DNA of 29,533 nucleotides from Parcubacteria group bacterium GW2011_GWA2_36_10 (lineage in GTDB: Bacteria > Patescibacteriota > Patescibacteriia > UBA1558 > GWA2-36-10). The notes beneath the pieces are model-generated. The model was not told the DNA's origin and made no database searches. It saw nothing but the letters and a program-made list of their open reading frames with translations. Where the stretch lies: the NCBI GenBank assembly GCA_000991205.1, contig LBRC01000024.1, positions 1 through 29,533 of the forward strand, in the 5' to 3' direction. Positions 8,093 to 16,459 of the stretch are shown here, one piece after another. A program made the translations under genes and the position numbers. Each line of letters opens with the position of its first letter. Position 1 is the first letter of the stretch.

Positions 8093-8992
8093 ATGAAGAA
8101 CAACTGGATCGTCGTCATTGGCCTTTTTTTGGCCATGTTCAAGTTCGCAGGTGCCCAAATCTCCAGCTCGGAGCCTTTTCGGATCCATCTTGACGGCGGC
8201 GGTATTTTGGCTCAAGCAGCCGAAGGAGACTCCGTCGAAGCTTCTTTTGCTTACGCGGTCATAGGCCTTACCAAAGTCTATGACGTGGATGAAGATCTGA
8301 TCTTGCCGGATGTGCTGGGCTTGGATGTGACGGCTTCCCTGGAAAACGCCAAGCACGAGCCGGTCCTTCTGGAAGCATATGTCCAGGGTGATTGGAATTC
8401 TGATTCCAATGACGAGCACAAGAAGGGCAATGGATTTGGCTTCAAAGTTGGACAATTTCGTAATCCGACAACCGAAGCCTTACCTTCGACATCGGAGGCC
8501 ATCGTGGTCCGAGAGAATGACATCACTGTGCCGTTCTCGGATTACATGAAGGGCGCGTCCATCGTGGTAACATGGTGGAAGTTACTGGCCTCAGGTGGCT
8601 ACACGTTTGAAAACGGCGGTAGAGTCGATTTGCCGTCGCCAAGCGATGCTTTGTTCAACGACTTTGTCACCAAAAAGGAGAGAAAGGGAGGAGCCTGGCA
8701 CTTTCGTTACGCCGAAGGCCAGTGGCTCAGCATCCATGCTGGTGGCGAACAAGACGTTGGTCATGTTGTGGCTGTCTATACAAAACTGTTCGCTGAAGAC
8801 AAGCAAACAGAGCTCGGTCGACTCGGGTTTACGTGGTCCTACAAGTTTCACCGAACGGCTGACTTCACGCCTGCTCAATTGTACTGCCTGAAAGGTGGTG
8901 CGAAATTGTTCACGGTGGGCGGCTGCGATAGCCGGCCCAAACCTCGTCCCATCTTGGCCTTGCGGGTAAACCTTTGCCCGATGCAGCGTTAG
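8093..8992 (+). CDS. Exported beta-rich protein, possibly porin O/P-like, GC-rich
   Basis: A 299-residue protein with a clear signal peptide (MKNNWIVVIGLFLAMFKFAGA, cleavage near AGA-QI). The mature part alternates polar and hydrophobic residues as beta strands do. Residues around 115-160 contain GFKVGQFRNPTTEALPSTSE followed by IVVRENDITVPFSD, which recalls the strand and loop pattern of phosphate-selective porin O/P barrels. That match is by eye and weak. The C-terminus is Cys/Pro-rich and does not end in Phe. The ATG is preceded by AGGAG at 8082-8086; an upstream TTG frame extension would spoil the signal peptide. Strong promoter and terminator, GC-rich codons. A true porin would be surprising in a cell without an outer membrane, so either the fold call or the usual biology is wrong. 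Confidence 0.7.
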   Translation: MKNNWIVVIGLFLAMFKFAGAQISSSEPFRIHLDGGGILAQAAEGDSVEASFAYAVIGLTKVYDVDEDLILPDVLGLDVTASLENAKHEPVLLEAYVQGDWNSDSNDEHKKGNGFGFKVGQFRNPTTEALPSTSEAIVVRENDITVPFSDYMKGASIVVTWWKLLASGGYTFENGGRVDLPSPSDALFNDFVTKKERKGGAWHFRYAEGQWLSIHAGGEQDVGHVVAVYTKLFAEDKQTELGRLGFTWSYKFHRTADFTPAQLYCLKGGAKLFTVGGCDSRPKPRPILALRVNLCPMQR

Positions 8993-9012
8993 ACCTGATG
9001 ATTGATCTTGCG

Positions 9013-9052
9013 AGCGGCGGGAACCCCAAGGGTTTCCGCCGCTTTTCTTTTT
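9013..9052 (+). terminator. Strong terminator of the porin-like gene
   Basis: A 13-pair stem with one G-U pair (GCGGCGGGAACCC / GGGTTTCCGCCGC) and a short loop, followed by TTTTCTTTTT. It ends the GC-rich block; AT-rich sequence resumes directly after. Confidence 0.85.
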
Positions 9053-9148
9053 GGTCAAAATTACGTAAAATAGAAGTATGGTAATTGGTGTTTAAAGCTA
9101 TTGATTTTTTGTAGTTTTTATGTTATTTTATAGTGATATTTAAAAAAT

Positions 9149-10333
9149 ATGGAAAATTCACCAAAAAATAGTTTTTGGCAAGAAATTGCCAAAAAATCAA
9201 GGACTTTTTTCTTGCCACAAGAGGATAATAATTATCATCCTTATGTTTTGCATGGCGAAAGACTTTGGTTTTATGCTACTTCGGCAATTTTAGTGAAGTT
9301 AGTCGTGGTTGTTTTTGTGGTTTTATTACCGGTCGCTGCTTGGCTAACTCCAGACTTGATGAGCCAGGAAAGCAAAAGAATCGTTGCTTTAACCAATGAT
9401 TTTAGAGCTAGTTTACAGCTTGAGCCTTTGCAAGAGAGCGCGGTTTTAAACCAAGCGGCTTATAACAAAGCCCAAGATATGTTAGTCCAACAATATTTTG
9501 CTCACTTAGGGCCAGATGGCAAACGTGTTTCTAGTTGGCTCAAAAATGCTGGTTATGACTATTTAATGGCTGGTGAAAACTTGGCCATTGGTTTTGCTTC
9601 CGCTGACGAAGTGGTTGAAGCTTGGAAAAATAGTCCAACTCACTATGCAAACTTAGTTGATCCCGTCTGGCAAGATATCGGCGTGGGTATGGCCAGTGGT
9701 TTGTATAATCAAGTAGATACCACTTTAGTAGCCCAATTTTTTGGTCGCCCTAGACCAGCACCAGTCGCTCCAGTGGTGGTCAAAGATGTAGTAGTGCCAA
9801 GTCCAGCCCCAGCTCAAGCTAAGCCACAAGTGGTAGTAAATAAACCGGCTACCAACACAGTAAGAAATAGTCAGGTAGCTATCCAACAGCCAAAATTAGA
9901 AGAAGTAATTAATACTCCAGAGTCAGAAACATCAGGTAATGAAACAGAAGTGTTAGCAGAAACAGCTATCAAATATCCTTTGGCAAAACCTAGTATTTTA
10001 AATTTACAAAATAATTGGTTAAGTAAAGAAGCAAGTTTGCAGCTTGACGTTTTAGCTAAAAACGCTGACAAAGTAGAGGTTTATGATCAAAATAAATTAA
10101 TAGTTAGCCAAGTAAAAAATTTAACTAAAGAAAATATCAGTTTATTTTTAGAATTACGTGAAGGTACACATCGCTTAAAAATAGTGGCTTGGCAAGGTAC
10201 ACAAAATTTAAGTTCTGATACTTATTTAGGAAATTTAGATTTTAGTGCCCCAACTGTTGATTTGGAAAAAACCATTATCATGGTGGATACACCAGAGGCT
10301 AAAGATGAAAAAATCTTAAAAGTAGAAGCTTAA
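9149..10333 (+). CDS. Membrane-anchored CAP (SCP/YkwD-like) domain protein
   Basis: A 394-residue protein. A cytoplasmic N-terminus precedes one transmembrane helix at about 42-66. A CAP domain spans about 75-200 with its usual marks: YFAHLGPDG (His119), AGENLA (Glu143), a SPTHYANLVDP segment (His165) and IGVG. A Pro/Val-rich linker (about 202-270) leads to a beta-sandwich-like domain (about 275-365) of the kind often attached to such proteins. CAP proteins are extracytoplasmic; the role in CPR bacteria is unknown. The next gene starts 20 bases later in another frame and looks like the C-terminal membrane module that related CPR proteins appear to carry, so this protein may be shortened by a frameshift near 10326-10333. 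No good ribosome binding site precedes the ATG. Confidence 0.85.
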   Translation: MENSPKNSFWQEIAKKSRTFFLPQEDNNYHPYVLHGERLWFYATSAILVKLVVVVFVVLLPVAAWLTPDLMSQESKRIVALTNDFRASLQLEPLQESAVLNQAAYNKAQDMLVQQYFAHLGPDGKRVSSWLKNAGYDYLMAGENLAIGFASADEVVEAWKNSPTHYANLVDPVWQDIGVGMASGLYNQVDTTLVAQFFGRPRPAPVAPVVVKDVVVPSPAPAQAKPQVVVNKPATNTVRNSQVAIQQPKLEEVINTPESETSGNETEVLAETAIKYPLAKPSILNLQNNWLSKEASLQLDVLAKNADKVEVYDQNKLIVSQVKNLTKENISLFLELREGTHRLKIVAWQGTQNLSSDTYLGNLDFSAPTVDLEKTIIMVDTPEAKDEKILKVEA

Positions 10334-10352
10334 ACAAGGATTTTTAAGTCCA

Positions 10353-10658
10353 ATGATTTTACCAAGCTTACAAGTGATTGATCAGGCTGGTAATGAAATC
10401 TTGACTGATTTAGAATGGAAAAATATCGTACCGAGTAAAAGCTCTATTTTTGAACAATATTTTTACTTAAAAAAGACGCAAGCACCAGCCTCTAGAGCAA
10501 TATTTAATATTTCTATTATTTATTATCGGATATTTTTTGCTTTATTAGCGATCTTAGCAGCTTTGAATATTTTTGTGCATATCAAACATCAACACTATAA
10601 AGTGATTTTATCAAGTCTAGCTTTATTAGTTTTCATTGCTTTATTATTAATTTTGTAA
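10353..10658 (+). CDS. Small two-helix membrane protein, possibly detached C-terminus of the CAP protein
   Basis: A 101-residue protein: a soluble stretch (LQVIDQAGNEI) and then two hydrophobic helices at about 55-75 and 83-101, joined by the basic loop HIKHQHYK. The frame is open upstream only to 10326, overlapping the last codons of the CAP gene, and the ATG has only a distant AGGA (12 bases). From memory, CPR CAP proteins often end in this kind of two-helix unit with an IKHQH-like loop, so I suspect a split or frameshifted single gene. If it is an independent gene, translation probably depends on coupling to the upstream one. The following gene starts four bases after its stop. Confidence 0.6.
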   Translation: MILPSLQVIDQAGNEILTDLEWKNIVPSKSSIFEQYFYLKKTQAPASRAIFNISIIYYRIFFALLAILAALNIFVHIKHQHYKVILSSLALLVFIALLLIL

Positions 10659-10662
10659 GTAT

Positions 10663-12930
10663 ATGTTTTATCGTAAAAATAGTCGCAGAATCCTGTCAGC
10701 TTTTTTGTTAAGCTTTTTGTTGTTTAACGTCTTTGGTTTTGGATTAAATCAAATTTCAGCTGCCGCTGAAAATATTAAAGAAACTATAGCTAAAGAAATT
10801 CCGACTCCTAACATTAGTCCTAATATTGGTAATGGCGGAGGTGGTGGTCATATTGTACCGTCTATACCTAGCTTTACTTATTTAGGTTTAGAAGTAGTGA
10901 CTAATCCCGCTGCTATTAGAGATACTGATTGGACAAAAGTTTATGGTAGTCTAGCTAGCGGTTTTGTTTTAAACACTGATCCTAAAGAAAAAGCATATTA
11001 TTTACGCTTGACTAAAGATACAGATACTAACATAGAATTAGCTAGAGGCGTATATACTTTTGTTTTAGCTTCTTATCCAGATGCTTTTGCAGCTTATTTG
11101 GGTGATGATTCAGTACAATATCCTTATCCGACGCCAGATCGTTTTGCTCCAGTTTTTCATCTTTATGCTGATGGCCAAGGTAGCCTTATTATGCTTAATG
11201 GTCCAGATAGAAAACCAAACTGGCGTCTTAATAGCGACTTACCAGTTGGTGAATATAAGTATCAAGGTAAGGTCACAAGCATTAATGGCGTTCAATCAGA
11301 TGATATTTATCTACGTTTAAATATTGGTCGTGATGCTAGTGTGCCAGCTAATCAAGCGCCAATTGCTAAAGATGATGTTTATGCTACTAAACAAAATACG
11401 AAATTAGTTATAGCTCCTAAAAGTATTTTAGATAATGATACTGATCCAGATGGTGCTATCAATCCAAGTAATAAAGAAAATTTTAGTGCCGTAGTAGAAA
11501 CTTGGCCAAAGCACGGAGAATTAATCATGGGTAAACCTAGCGGACAGTTTAGCTATGTACCAGAAAAAGATTTTATTGGCAAAGATATTTTTACTTACAA
11601 GGCTTTTGATGGTCAAGCTTTGTCAAATTTAGCCACCGTTACAATCACAGTAGCTGGCAATAATAATCAAGCTCCACAAGTTGCTAATGACGCCTATAGT
11701 GTCACTAGTGGCAATCAATTGACCATTGAAGTCGCTTCTGGAGTATTGGTTAATGACATAGATACTGATGGCCCACTGGATATGGCAGCTGTTTTAGCCG
11801 CGAATGTTAGTCATGGCACTTTGGCTTTAGCTAGCAACGGTTCTTTTATTTATCAAGCCAACGGTGGTTTTATTGGTGAAGACGCTTTTACTTACAGAGC
11901 CTTTGATGGTTTAGCTTATTCGCCAATTGCTACTTCTACTATCACTGTTAACGCTCCGTCTGGTGGCGGTAGTAACGGTGGTGGTAACAGTAGTGGTAGC
12001 TCCAGTCGTCAGCCAAATAACGCTAGCATCTTGATCAATAATAATGCAGTGGCCACTAATAATTTAGTAGTTACCTTGACTTTATCTGCTAATAATATGA
12101 TAAGCCAATATGCACCATTAGAAATGAAAGTTGGTAATTTTTCTGACTTAAGTTCTGTGGCTTGGCGTCCTTATAGTACTACCACTGCTTGGACATTACT
12201 AAATGGTATTGGTCAAAAAACTGTTTATGCCCAATTTAGAAATAGTCGTGGTACTTCAGCGGTGGTTAATGACAGTATTAATTATACTACTGGTCAAGTT
12301 TTGGGTGATAGGGATTGTTCCAACACCGCCGGTACTTTAATAGCAAAAAAGAATACCAAAGATGCAGCAGTTTATTATATTGCGGCTGATTGTAAAAAAT
12401 ATGTCTTTCCTGATCCAAAAACTTATTATACTTGGTATGAAAATTTTAACACTGTTAGAAAAGTAGAGGTATCAGAGCTAGACCTTTATCCTAATGGCGG
12501 GGTAATTGCTTATCGTCCTGGCACAAAATTAGTCACTCATCCTGAAACTCAAAAAGTTTATACGGTGGAAGCCAATGGCGCTTTAAGATATATTCCTAAT
12601 TCAGACACAGCTCGTAATTTGTATGGTGATAAATGGACGTCATTAGTCCAAGATGTTATTGTCGGCTATTTCTTTACGAGCTATAATTCTGATGGCGAAG
12701 TGATGGATGCTAAGTTGCCAAATGGTACTTTGGTAAAAGCTAGAAATAGCGATACTATTTATTATTTAGAGAATGGTCAAAAAAGACCGTTTAGTAGTAC
12801 TTATAGCTTTGAACGTAATTATTTCCGTTATAAAAATGTGATTACTAAAGATAATTTAGATAATTATCCAACTGGCGCTATTATCGAAGAGCCAAGTAGT
12901 ATTTTATCTCCTTATAGAATAGCTTACTAA
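10663..12930 (+). CDS. Large secreted surface protein with cadherin-like domains
   Basis: A 755-residue protein with a signal peptide (basic RKNSRR then a hydrophobic stretch to about residue 34). A Gly-rich spacer and an unrecognised beta domain (about 70-225) follow. Two tandem cadherin/VCBS-like domains occupy about 230-330 and 335-430; each begins with NQAP and a DD or ND step, has an NDxDxDG calcium-site-like motif, and ends in FTYKAFDG or FTYRAFDG then TITV. A Gly/Ser linker (about 430-450) leads to a C-terminal region with repeated GTLI or GTLV, VYYI or IYYL and KYVFPD or KRPFSS units (about 560-755), a pattern I associate with CPR surface proteins. No LPxTG or membrane anchor is visible at the end. 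It probably works in adhesion or as a surface layer component. Last gene of the 9149 unit. Confidence 0.8.
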   Translation: MFYRKNSRRILSAFLLSFLLFNVFGFGLNQISAAAENIKETIAKEIPTPNISPNIGNGGGGGHIVPSIPSFTYLGLEVVTNPAAIRDTDWTKVYGSLASGFVLNTDPKEKAYYLRLTKDTDTNIELARGVYTFVLASYPDAFAAYLGDDSVQYPYPTPDRFAPVFHLYADGQGSLIMLNGPDRKPNWRLNSDLPVGEYKYQGKVTSINGVQSDDIYLRLNIGRDASVPANQAPIAKDDVYATKQNTKLVIAPKSILDNDTDPDGAINPSNKENFSAVVETWPKHGELIMGKPSGQFSYVPEKDFIGKDIFTYKAFDGQALSNLATVTITVAGNNNQAPQVANDAYSVTSGNQLTIEVASGVLVNDIDTDGPLDMAAVLAANVSHGTLALASNGSFIYQANGGFIGEDAFTYRAFDGLAYSPIATSTITVNAPSGGGSNGGGNSSGSSSRQPNNASILINNNAVATNNLVVTLTLSANNMISQYAPLEMKVGNFSDLSSVAWRPYSTTTAWTLLNGIGQKTVYAQFRNSRGTSAVVNDSINYTTGQVLGDRDCSNTAGTLIAKKNTKDAAVYYIAADCKKYVFPDPKTYYTWYENFNTVRKVEVSELDLYPNGGVIAYRPGTKLVTHPETQKVYTVEANGALRYIPNSDTARNLYGDKWTSLVQDVIVGYFFTSYNSDGEVMDAKLPNGTLVKARNSDTIYYLENGQKRPFSSTYSFERNYFRYKNVITKDNLDNYPTGAIIEEPSSILSPYRIAY

Positions 12931-12940
12931 AAATAATTAA

Positions 12941-12973
12941 AAGAACCCCGGGGTAAACCCGGGGTTCTTTTTT
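12941..12973. terminator. Perfect 12-pair terminator, probably bidirectional
   Basis: AAGAACCCCGGG, loop GTAAA, then the exact complement and a T run. A-rich sequence on the left makes it usable from the minus strand as well. It ends the surface-protein gene and backs up the terminator of the convergent dus gene. Confidence 0.9.
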
Positions 12974-12983
12974 GCAACTTTTA

Positions 12984-13001
12984 AACCCCTCCCGAGGGGT
13001 T
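12984..13001 (-). terminator. Terminator overlapping the dus stop codon
   Basis: AACCCCT / AGGGGTT around CCCG. Read leftward it is followed by TTTAAAAG. The stem includes the last bases of the dus stop codon. Confidence 0.6.
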
Positions 13002-13995
13002 ATTCTAAGTTATTTAATATTTTTGCGACTGCTTGTGGTGTTTCGACACTGACTAATTGTTTTCTTAGTTCAGAGGCATCAGGACGGCCTTTGACGTAAA
13101 ACAAAAGATGTTTACGCATTTCTTTAAAACTAGATTTACCTTTGTTAGCAAATAATAATTCAGCATGTTTGATGGCTGTCATTTTTATTTCTGGCCAAGT
13201 GATGTTTTGATAAGTGCCAGTTTTGAGATAATCTTTTATTTGTTTAAAGAGCCATGGTTGACCATAGAGTGCGCGTGATAAGGCAATGCCGTCGGCTTGA
13301 GTGTATTTTAAATCACTGGCAACTGATTCTATTGTTTGAAAAGAGCCGTTGATTAAAAACATGCCAGTTTTAAAAGCTTGTTTGAGTTGTTTTAAAGTCT
13401 CTAGATCAACTGGACCAGTAAAGGGCGTTTCATAGGTCCGACCGTGGATAATCATGGCTTTGACTGGTAGATCAGCTAAAGCAGTGATTAAATCAAAAGC
13501 CGTTATTTGGCCTTGTTCAGGCTGGCCCTGGACGGTGTTTAGGCTAATTCTACTTTTGACTGATACTGGTAAGTTTGTGGATTCAATAGTTGTACTAACA
13601 ATCTTTTTGACAGTTTCCATGTCTCGTAGTAAACAAATACCACCACCATGACCAGCTACTTTTTTAGCTGGGCAACCAAAGTTTAAGTCAATGCCAGCTA
13701 CACCTAAAGATTCTACTATTTTTGCCGCTTTAGGATACATGTCTATACGTTTACCAAATAGCTGCACAACCACTGGTTGTTCGCTAGCTTGGTAGGCGAG
13801 CATAGCTAAAGTTTTTTTACTACCATAATGTAAAGCATCAGCGGAGACGAATTCAGTATGGACGACATCAGCGCCCCACATTTTGCAGATTTGGCGCCAA
13901 GCCGAATCAGTGATACCGGCCATTGGCGTCATCGAGAGAATTGGTTTGGCTAATTGTTCCCAGAAATTATCCATATATTTATCATATATTATCAT
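13000..13995 (-). CDS. dus: tRNA-dihydrouridine synthase
   Basis: Flavin enzyme that reduces specific uridines in tRNA to dihydrouridine, using NADPH. The 331 residues match the usual length. TIM-barrel marks: PMAGITD (24-30), VVQLFGKR, then NFGCPAKKV with the catalytic Cys108, GGGICLLRD, VKSRISL, the IIHGRT phosphate-binding His (184), NGSFQT and DGIALSRALYGQPWLF near the end of the barrel, followed by the helical C-terminal domain. The GCPAKKV form resembles the DusB branch, but substrate position cannot be told. The start is uncertain: a second ATG seven codons downstream (13974) is equally likely, and neither has a ribosome binding site. Confidence 0.93.
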   Translation of the reverse strand: MIIYDKYMDNFWEQLAKPILSMTPMAGITDSAWRQICKMWGADVVHTEFVSADALHYGSKKTLAMLAYQASEQPVVVQLFGKRIDMYPKAAKIVESLGVAGIDLNFGCPAKKVAGHGGGICLLRDMETVKKIVSTTIESTNLPVSVKSRISLNTVQGQPEQGQITAFDLITALADLPVKAMIIHGRTYETPFTGPVDLETLKQLKQAFKTGMFLINGSFQTIESVASDLKYTQADGIALSRALYGQPWLFKQIKDYLKTGTYQNITWPEIKMTAIKHAELLFANKGKSSFKEMRKHLLFYVKGRPDASELRKQLVSVETPQAVAKILNNLE

Positions 13996-14010
13996 AGTTT
14001 AATATTAAAT

Positions 14011-14035
14011 AAAACCCCGCCTTCGGCGGGGTTTT
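14011..14035. repeat. GC-rich intergenic palindrome (dispersed family)
   Basis: Perfect 11-pair stem AAAACCCCGCC, loop TTC. Flanking A and T runs make it a possible bidirectional terminator. It lies upstream of dus and downstream of corA, both leftward. The core CCCCGCC/GGCGGGG recurs in other gaps of this window. Confidence 0.75.
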
Positions 14036-14078
14036 ATAGGGACAATTTTTGAGTTTTCAGACGGCAGAGATTTTATCA

Positions 14079-14104
14079 AAAAACACTAACCCTTGGTGGG
14101 GTTA
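14079..14104 (-). terminator. Terminator of the corA-like gene
   Basis: Read leftward, TAACCC and GGGTTA pair across a six-base loop and are followed by GTGTTTTTTG. It lies 32 bases past the corA stop codon. Confidence 0.7.
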
Positions 14105-14135
14105 AGGCAAGTTTTAGTTTTGATAATTTAAAGAT

Positions 14136-15056
14136 TTAGAGCCAGTCTTTTTTGCGGAAAAATGCCAAAAAACAAAGCATAATAGAAAGCATGATGCCTA
14201 ATATTAGCCAAAAATCATATGGCTGATTTATGAGAGGCATGTATTGGACATTCATACCAAAAATAGAGGAAAGTAGTGTGGCTGGGATGATAATGACGGA
14301 AATAATCGTCAAAATGCGCATGATATCATTGGATTTGTTAGAAATCAAAGATTCATTGGTTTCTTGAAAAGCATTGATATTTTCTTTTTGGGTCTCTAAT
14401 AAATCCCAAATGTCTTTGGTGCGATCTAAAATATTGGTAAAATAAATATTAGTTTGGTCAGGCATGAAAAATTTAGTATGCGAGTCCATCAATTTTTTGA
14501 TGATGTTTTTATGCGCTTGCATGATTTTGCGCAAGTTGACAATATTGCGTCTAACGTTCAAGATTTCTCTGACTACTTTTTTTTCTTCACCTAAAAATAT
14601 TCTTTTTTCTACATTCTCGATATCTTCCGAGACATGATCAAGCATTGGCAAGGTATTATTTTGTAGTCGATGTAAAATTTCGTATAATAGATTGACCGGA
14701 TGAGCTGACATGTAAGCAGTTTTATTATAATCATTATTTTTTACCTCTTTGAAAAAATCATTCACCGTTGGATTTAAGCCATCAGTTAAGCTGATTAAAT
14801 ATTTGTCACTAATAAAAAAATCAACTTCACTTGATTCTATTTCTCTGGTTGTTTTATTAAAAACCGGAAAAGTTAAAATACAAAAAATATAGTTATGATA
14901 CTCACTGATTTGTGGTCTTTGGACACGAACTAAACAATCTTCCAGATCTAAATGATGGAAATGATAATTTTCTTTTAAGTAATCCATTTCGGCTCTAGTC
15001 GGTTTATTGATATGGAGCCATAAAATTTTTTTGGTTTTTATTTCCTGAATGTTCAT
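14136..15056 (-). CDS. corA: CorA-type divalent metal ion transporter
   Basis: Pentameric inner-membrane channel for Mg2+ (sometimes Co2+ or Ni2+). The 306 residues fit the family. There is an N-terminal alpha/beta cytoplasmic domain, a long charged helix (about 145-240), then the first transmembrane helix ending in SIFGMN (GMN at 267-269), a short loop (YMPLINQPYDF), a second helix and the basic C-terminus RKKDWL. The GMN signature defines the family. The loop lacks the usual MPEL-type acidic residue (it reads YMPLINQ), so ion preference is uncertain. It stands alone on the minus strand with its own terminator; a TATAAT lies upstream of its start. Confidence 0.93.
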   Translation of the reverse strand: MNIQEIKTKKILWLHINKPTRAEMDYLKENYHFHHLDLEDCLVRVQRPQISEYHNYIFCILTFPVFNKTTREIESSEVDFFISDKYLISLTDGLNPTVNDFFKEVKNNDYNKTAYMSAHPVNLLYEILHRLQNNTLPMLDHVSEDIENVEKRIFLGEEKKVVREILNVRRNIVNLRKIMQAHKNIIKKLMDSHTKFFMPDQTNIYFTNILDRTKDIWDLLETQKENINAFQETNESLISNKSNDIMRILTIISVIIIPATLLSSIFGMNVQYMPLINQPYDFWLILGIMLSIMLCFLAFFRKKDWL

Positions 15057-15141
15057 GTTTATTTTTATGCTACTCTTATTATAATGTTTTTTTGTAAAAA
15101 TATCCAGTAAAAGAAAATCCCGCTTTGCATATTATATTTTT

Positions 15142-15169
15142 TTGCTAAATACTTATTTTATGTTATAAT
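15142..15169 (+). promoter_or_regulatory. Promoter of the division/envelope operon
   Basis: TTGCTA (15142-15147), 16-base spacer, TATAAT (15164-15169). An AGGAG (15174-15178) sits eight bases before the ATG at 15187, one of the few clear Shine-Dalgarno sites among the AT-rich genes. Confidence 0.65.
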
Positions 15170-15186
15170 TAGCAGGAGTAAAAACT

Positions 15187-15582
15187 ATGATTCAAAGATC
15201 ACGACAAACATTTTGGGGAAGGTTTTATAATTCTAATGTTTTTATTATTTTATTAAGTGTATTTCTAGTTTTTTCTTTATTTAAAGTAGGCAAAGAACTA
15301 ATAAAAAGACACGCGATTAATCAGGAGATAGGTGATTTAAACGAGCAATTGGTGTCTGTCCAACAAGAAAAAGATAAATTAAAAGATCTAGTTTCTTATT
15401 TAGAGACCGATAAGTACGTGGAAGAACAAGCCAGACTACAGCTGAATTTAAGCAAACCCGGAGAAAAAAGGATTGATTTGACGACTGATCAAGAAAATCA
15501 AGTCGTAGAATTTAAAAACGGAGAAGAGGATTTGTCTAATTGGCAAAAATGGTTTAATTATTTTTTTCCTTCAAATTTATGA
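15187..15582 (+). CDS. DivIC/FtsB-like septum formation protein
   Basis: A 131-residue bitopic protein: basic N-terminus, one transmembrane helix (about 17-35), a coiled coil (about 40-75, IGDLNEQLVSVQQEKDKLKD), then the family signature in which YLETDKYVEEQARLQLNLSKPGE matches the usual form of FtsB/DivIC (a Y-EE-AR segment followed by L-L-PGE). These proteins join FtsL and FtsQ/DivIB at the division site. The C-terminal tail is acidic and ends in an aromatic WFNYFF segment. It is first in an operon and overlaps the next gene by ATGA. FtsL belongs to the same fold group, but the PGE motif favours DivIC/FtsB. Confidence 0.88.
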   Translation: MIQRSRQTFWGRFYNSNVFIILLSVFLVFSLFKVGKELIKRHAINQEIGDLNEQLVSVQQEKDKLKDLVSYLETDKYVEEQARLQLNLSKPGEKRIDLTTDQENQVVEFKNGEEDLSNWQKWFNYFFPSNL

Positions 15583-16454
15583 AAAAAAGCATGATCTGGT
15601 TTATTGTCTTGGTAGTAGTTTTTTTAGGTTTACAGGCTTTGGGTCTCAAATTAGTTTATGCTCATAAATTGCCAACTAGTGTGAACTATTTTTTTGCTAA
15701 AATTTATCATCTAAGTGCTGGCGAAATCAAAGATCAGGCTGAAAGTTATCCTGTTTCTTTGACTAGATTTATGGATCATCAAAAATCTTTAGATTTTTAT
15801 GTCAAAAATAATTCAGACAATAGTTTTGGTGAGATTGATTTAAGTGAAGTAGCTTGGCAAAGGGCAGTCAAAGATGCTTGGCTGGAGCATTTAGCTAAAA
15901 ATTATAAATTATCAGTAGATAGTAAAGAAGTTGAAGATTATCTCAAAGCTTCAAATGTGATTGACCAAAGTCAAGAGTCTTTTGCTGATTTTAGTAAAAA
16001 AACTTACGGGGTTAGCTTAGCTAAGTTTAAGGAAATAATTGTCAAACCATTTTTATTGGAAGCCAAAGTTTATCAGCATATGTTGGAAAATTATAATGAC
16101 CAAGAAGGTATGAAAAAAGCTCAAGCTGCTTACGCCGTTTTAGAAAGCGGCAAAGATTTTATGGAAGTAGCCAAAGAGTTTTCTTTTGATTTGACTTATG
16201 CCGAAAGTGGTTTATGGCTCAAAGAGTCAGAACTAGTAGATTTTTATGAACCAATCAAAAGTTTGGAAGTGGGTAAATATAGTCAAATTGTGATCACGCC
16301 TGGTGCTTATGTGATTTGGAGGCTTGAATCAATTGTGGATGGTGAAAACAATGAAAAAGTTTGGCAAGTGAGACCAATTTTGGTGCAAGCTAGAACTTTG
16401 GAGGAATTTTTTAAACAATATATGCAAATCGCCAGCGTTAAAAAGAATTATTAA
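15579..16454 (+). CDS. Membrane-anchored PpiC/SurA-like peptidyl-prolyl isomerase
   Basis: A 291-residue protein with an N-terminal transmembrane helix or uncleaved signal (about 5-27), a helical SurA-N-like chaperone region (about 90-165) and a parvulin-like domain (about 175-270) with GKDFMEVAKEFSFD, AESGLWLKESELVDFYEPI and LEVGKYSQIVITPGAYVIWRLE, the usual order of parvulin motifs. It would fold exported proteins at the outer face of the membrane. The start overlaps the preceding stop (ATGA), so translation is coupled. The parvulin domain is somewhat short and divergent, so isomerase activity is not certain. Its place beside division genes suggests that envelope proteins are clients. Confidence 0.83.
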   Translation: MKKSMIWFIVLVVVFLGLQALGLKLVYAHKLPTSVNYFFAKIYHLSAGEIKDQAESYPVSLTRFMDHQKSLDFYVKNNSDNSFGEIDLSEVAWQRAVKDAWLEHLAKNYKLSVDSKEVEDYLKASNVIDQSQESFADFSKKTYGVSLAKFKEIIVKPFLLEAKVYQHMLENYNDQEGMKKAQAAYAVLESGKDFMEVAKEFSFDLTYAESGLWLKESELVDFYEPIKSLEVGKYSQIVITPGAYVIWRLESIVDGENNEKVWQVRPILVQARTLEEFFKQYMQIASVKKNY

Positions 16455-16459
16455 ACAAT

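Noticed and set aside
8591..9058. 155-codon minus-strand frame opposite the porin-like gene
   Set aside because: It covers the terminator and lies opposite a gene that has a signal peptide, good ribosome binding site and promoter. Long antisense frames are expected in GC-rich coding DNA.
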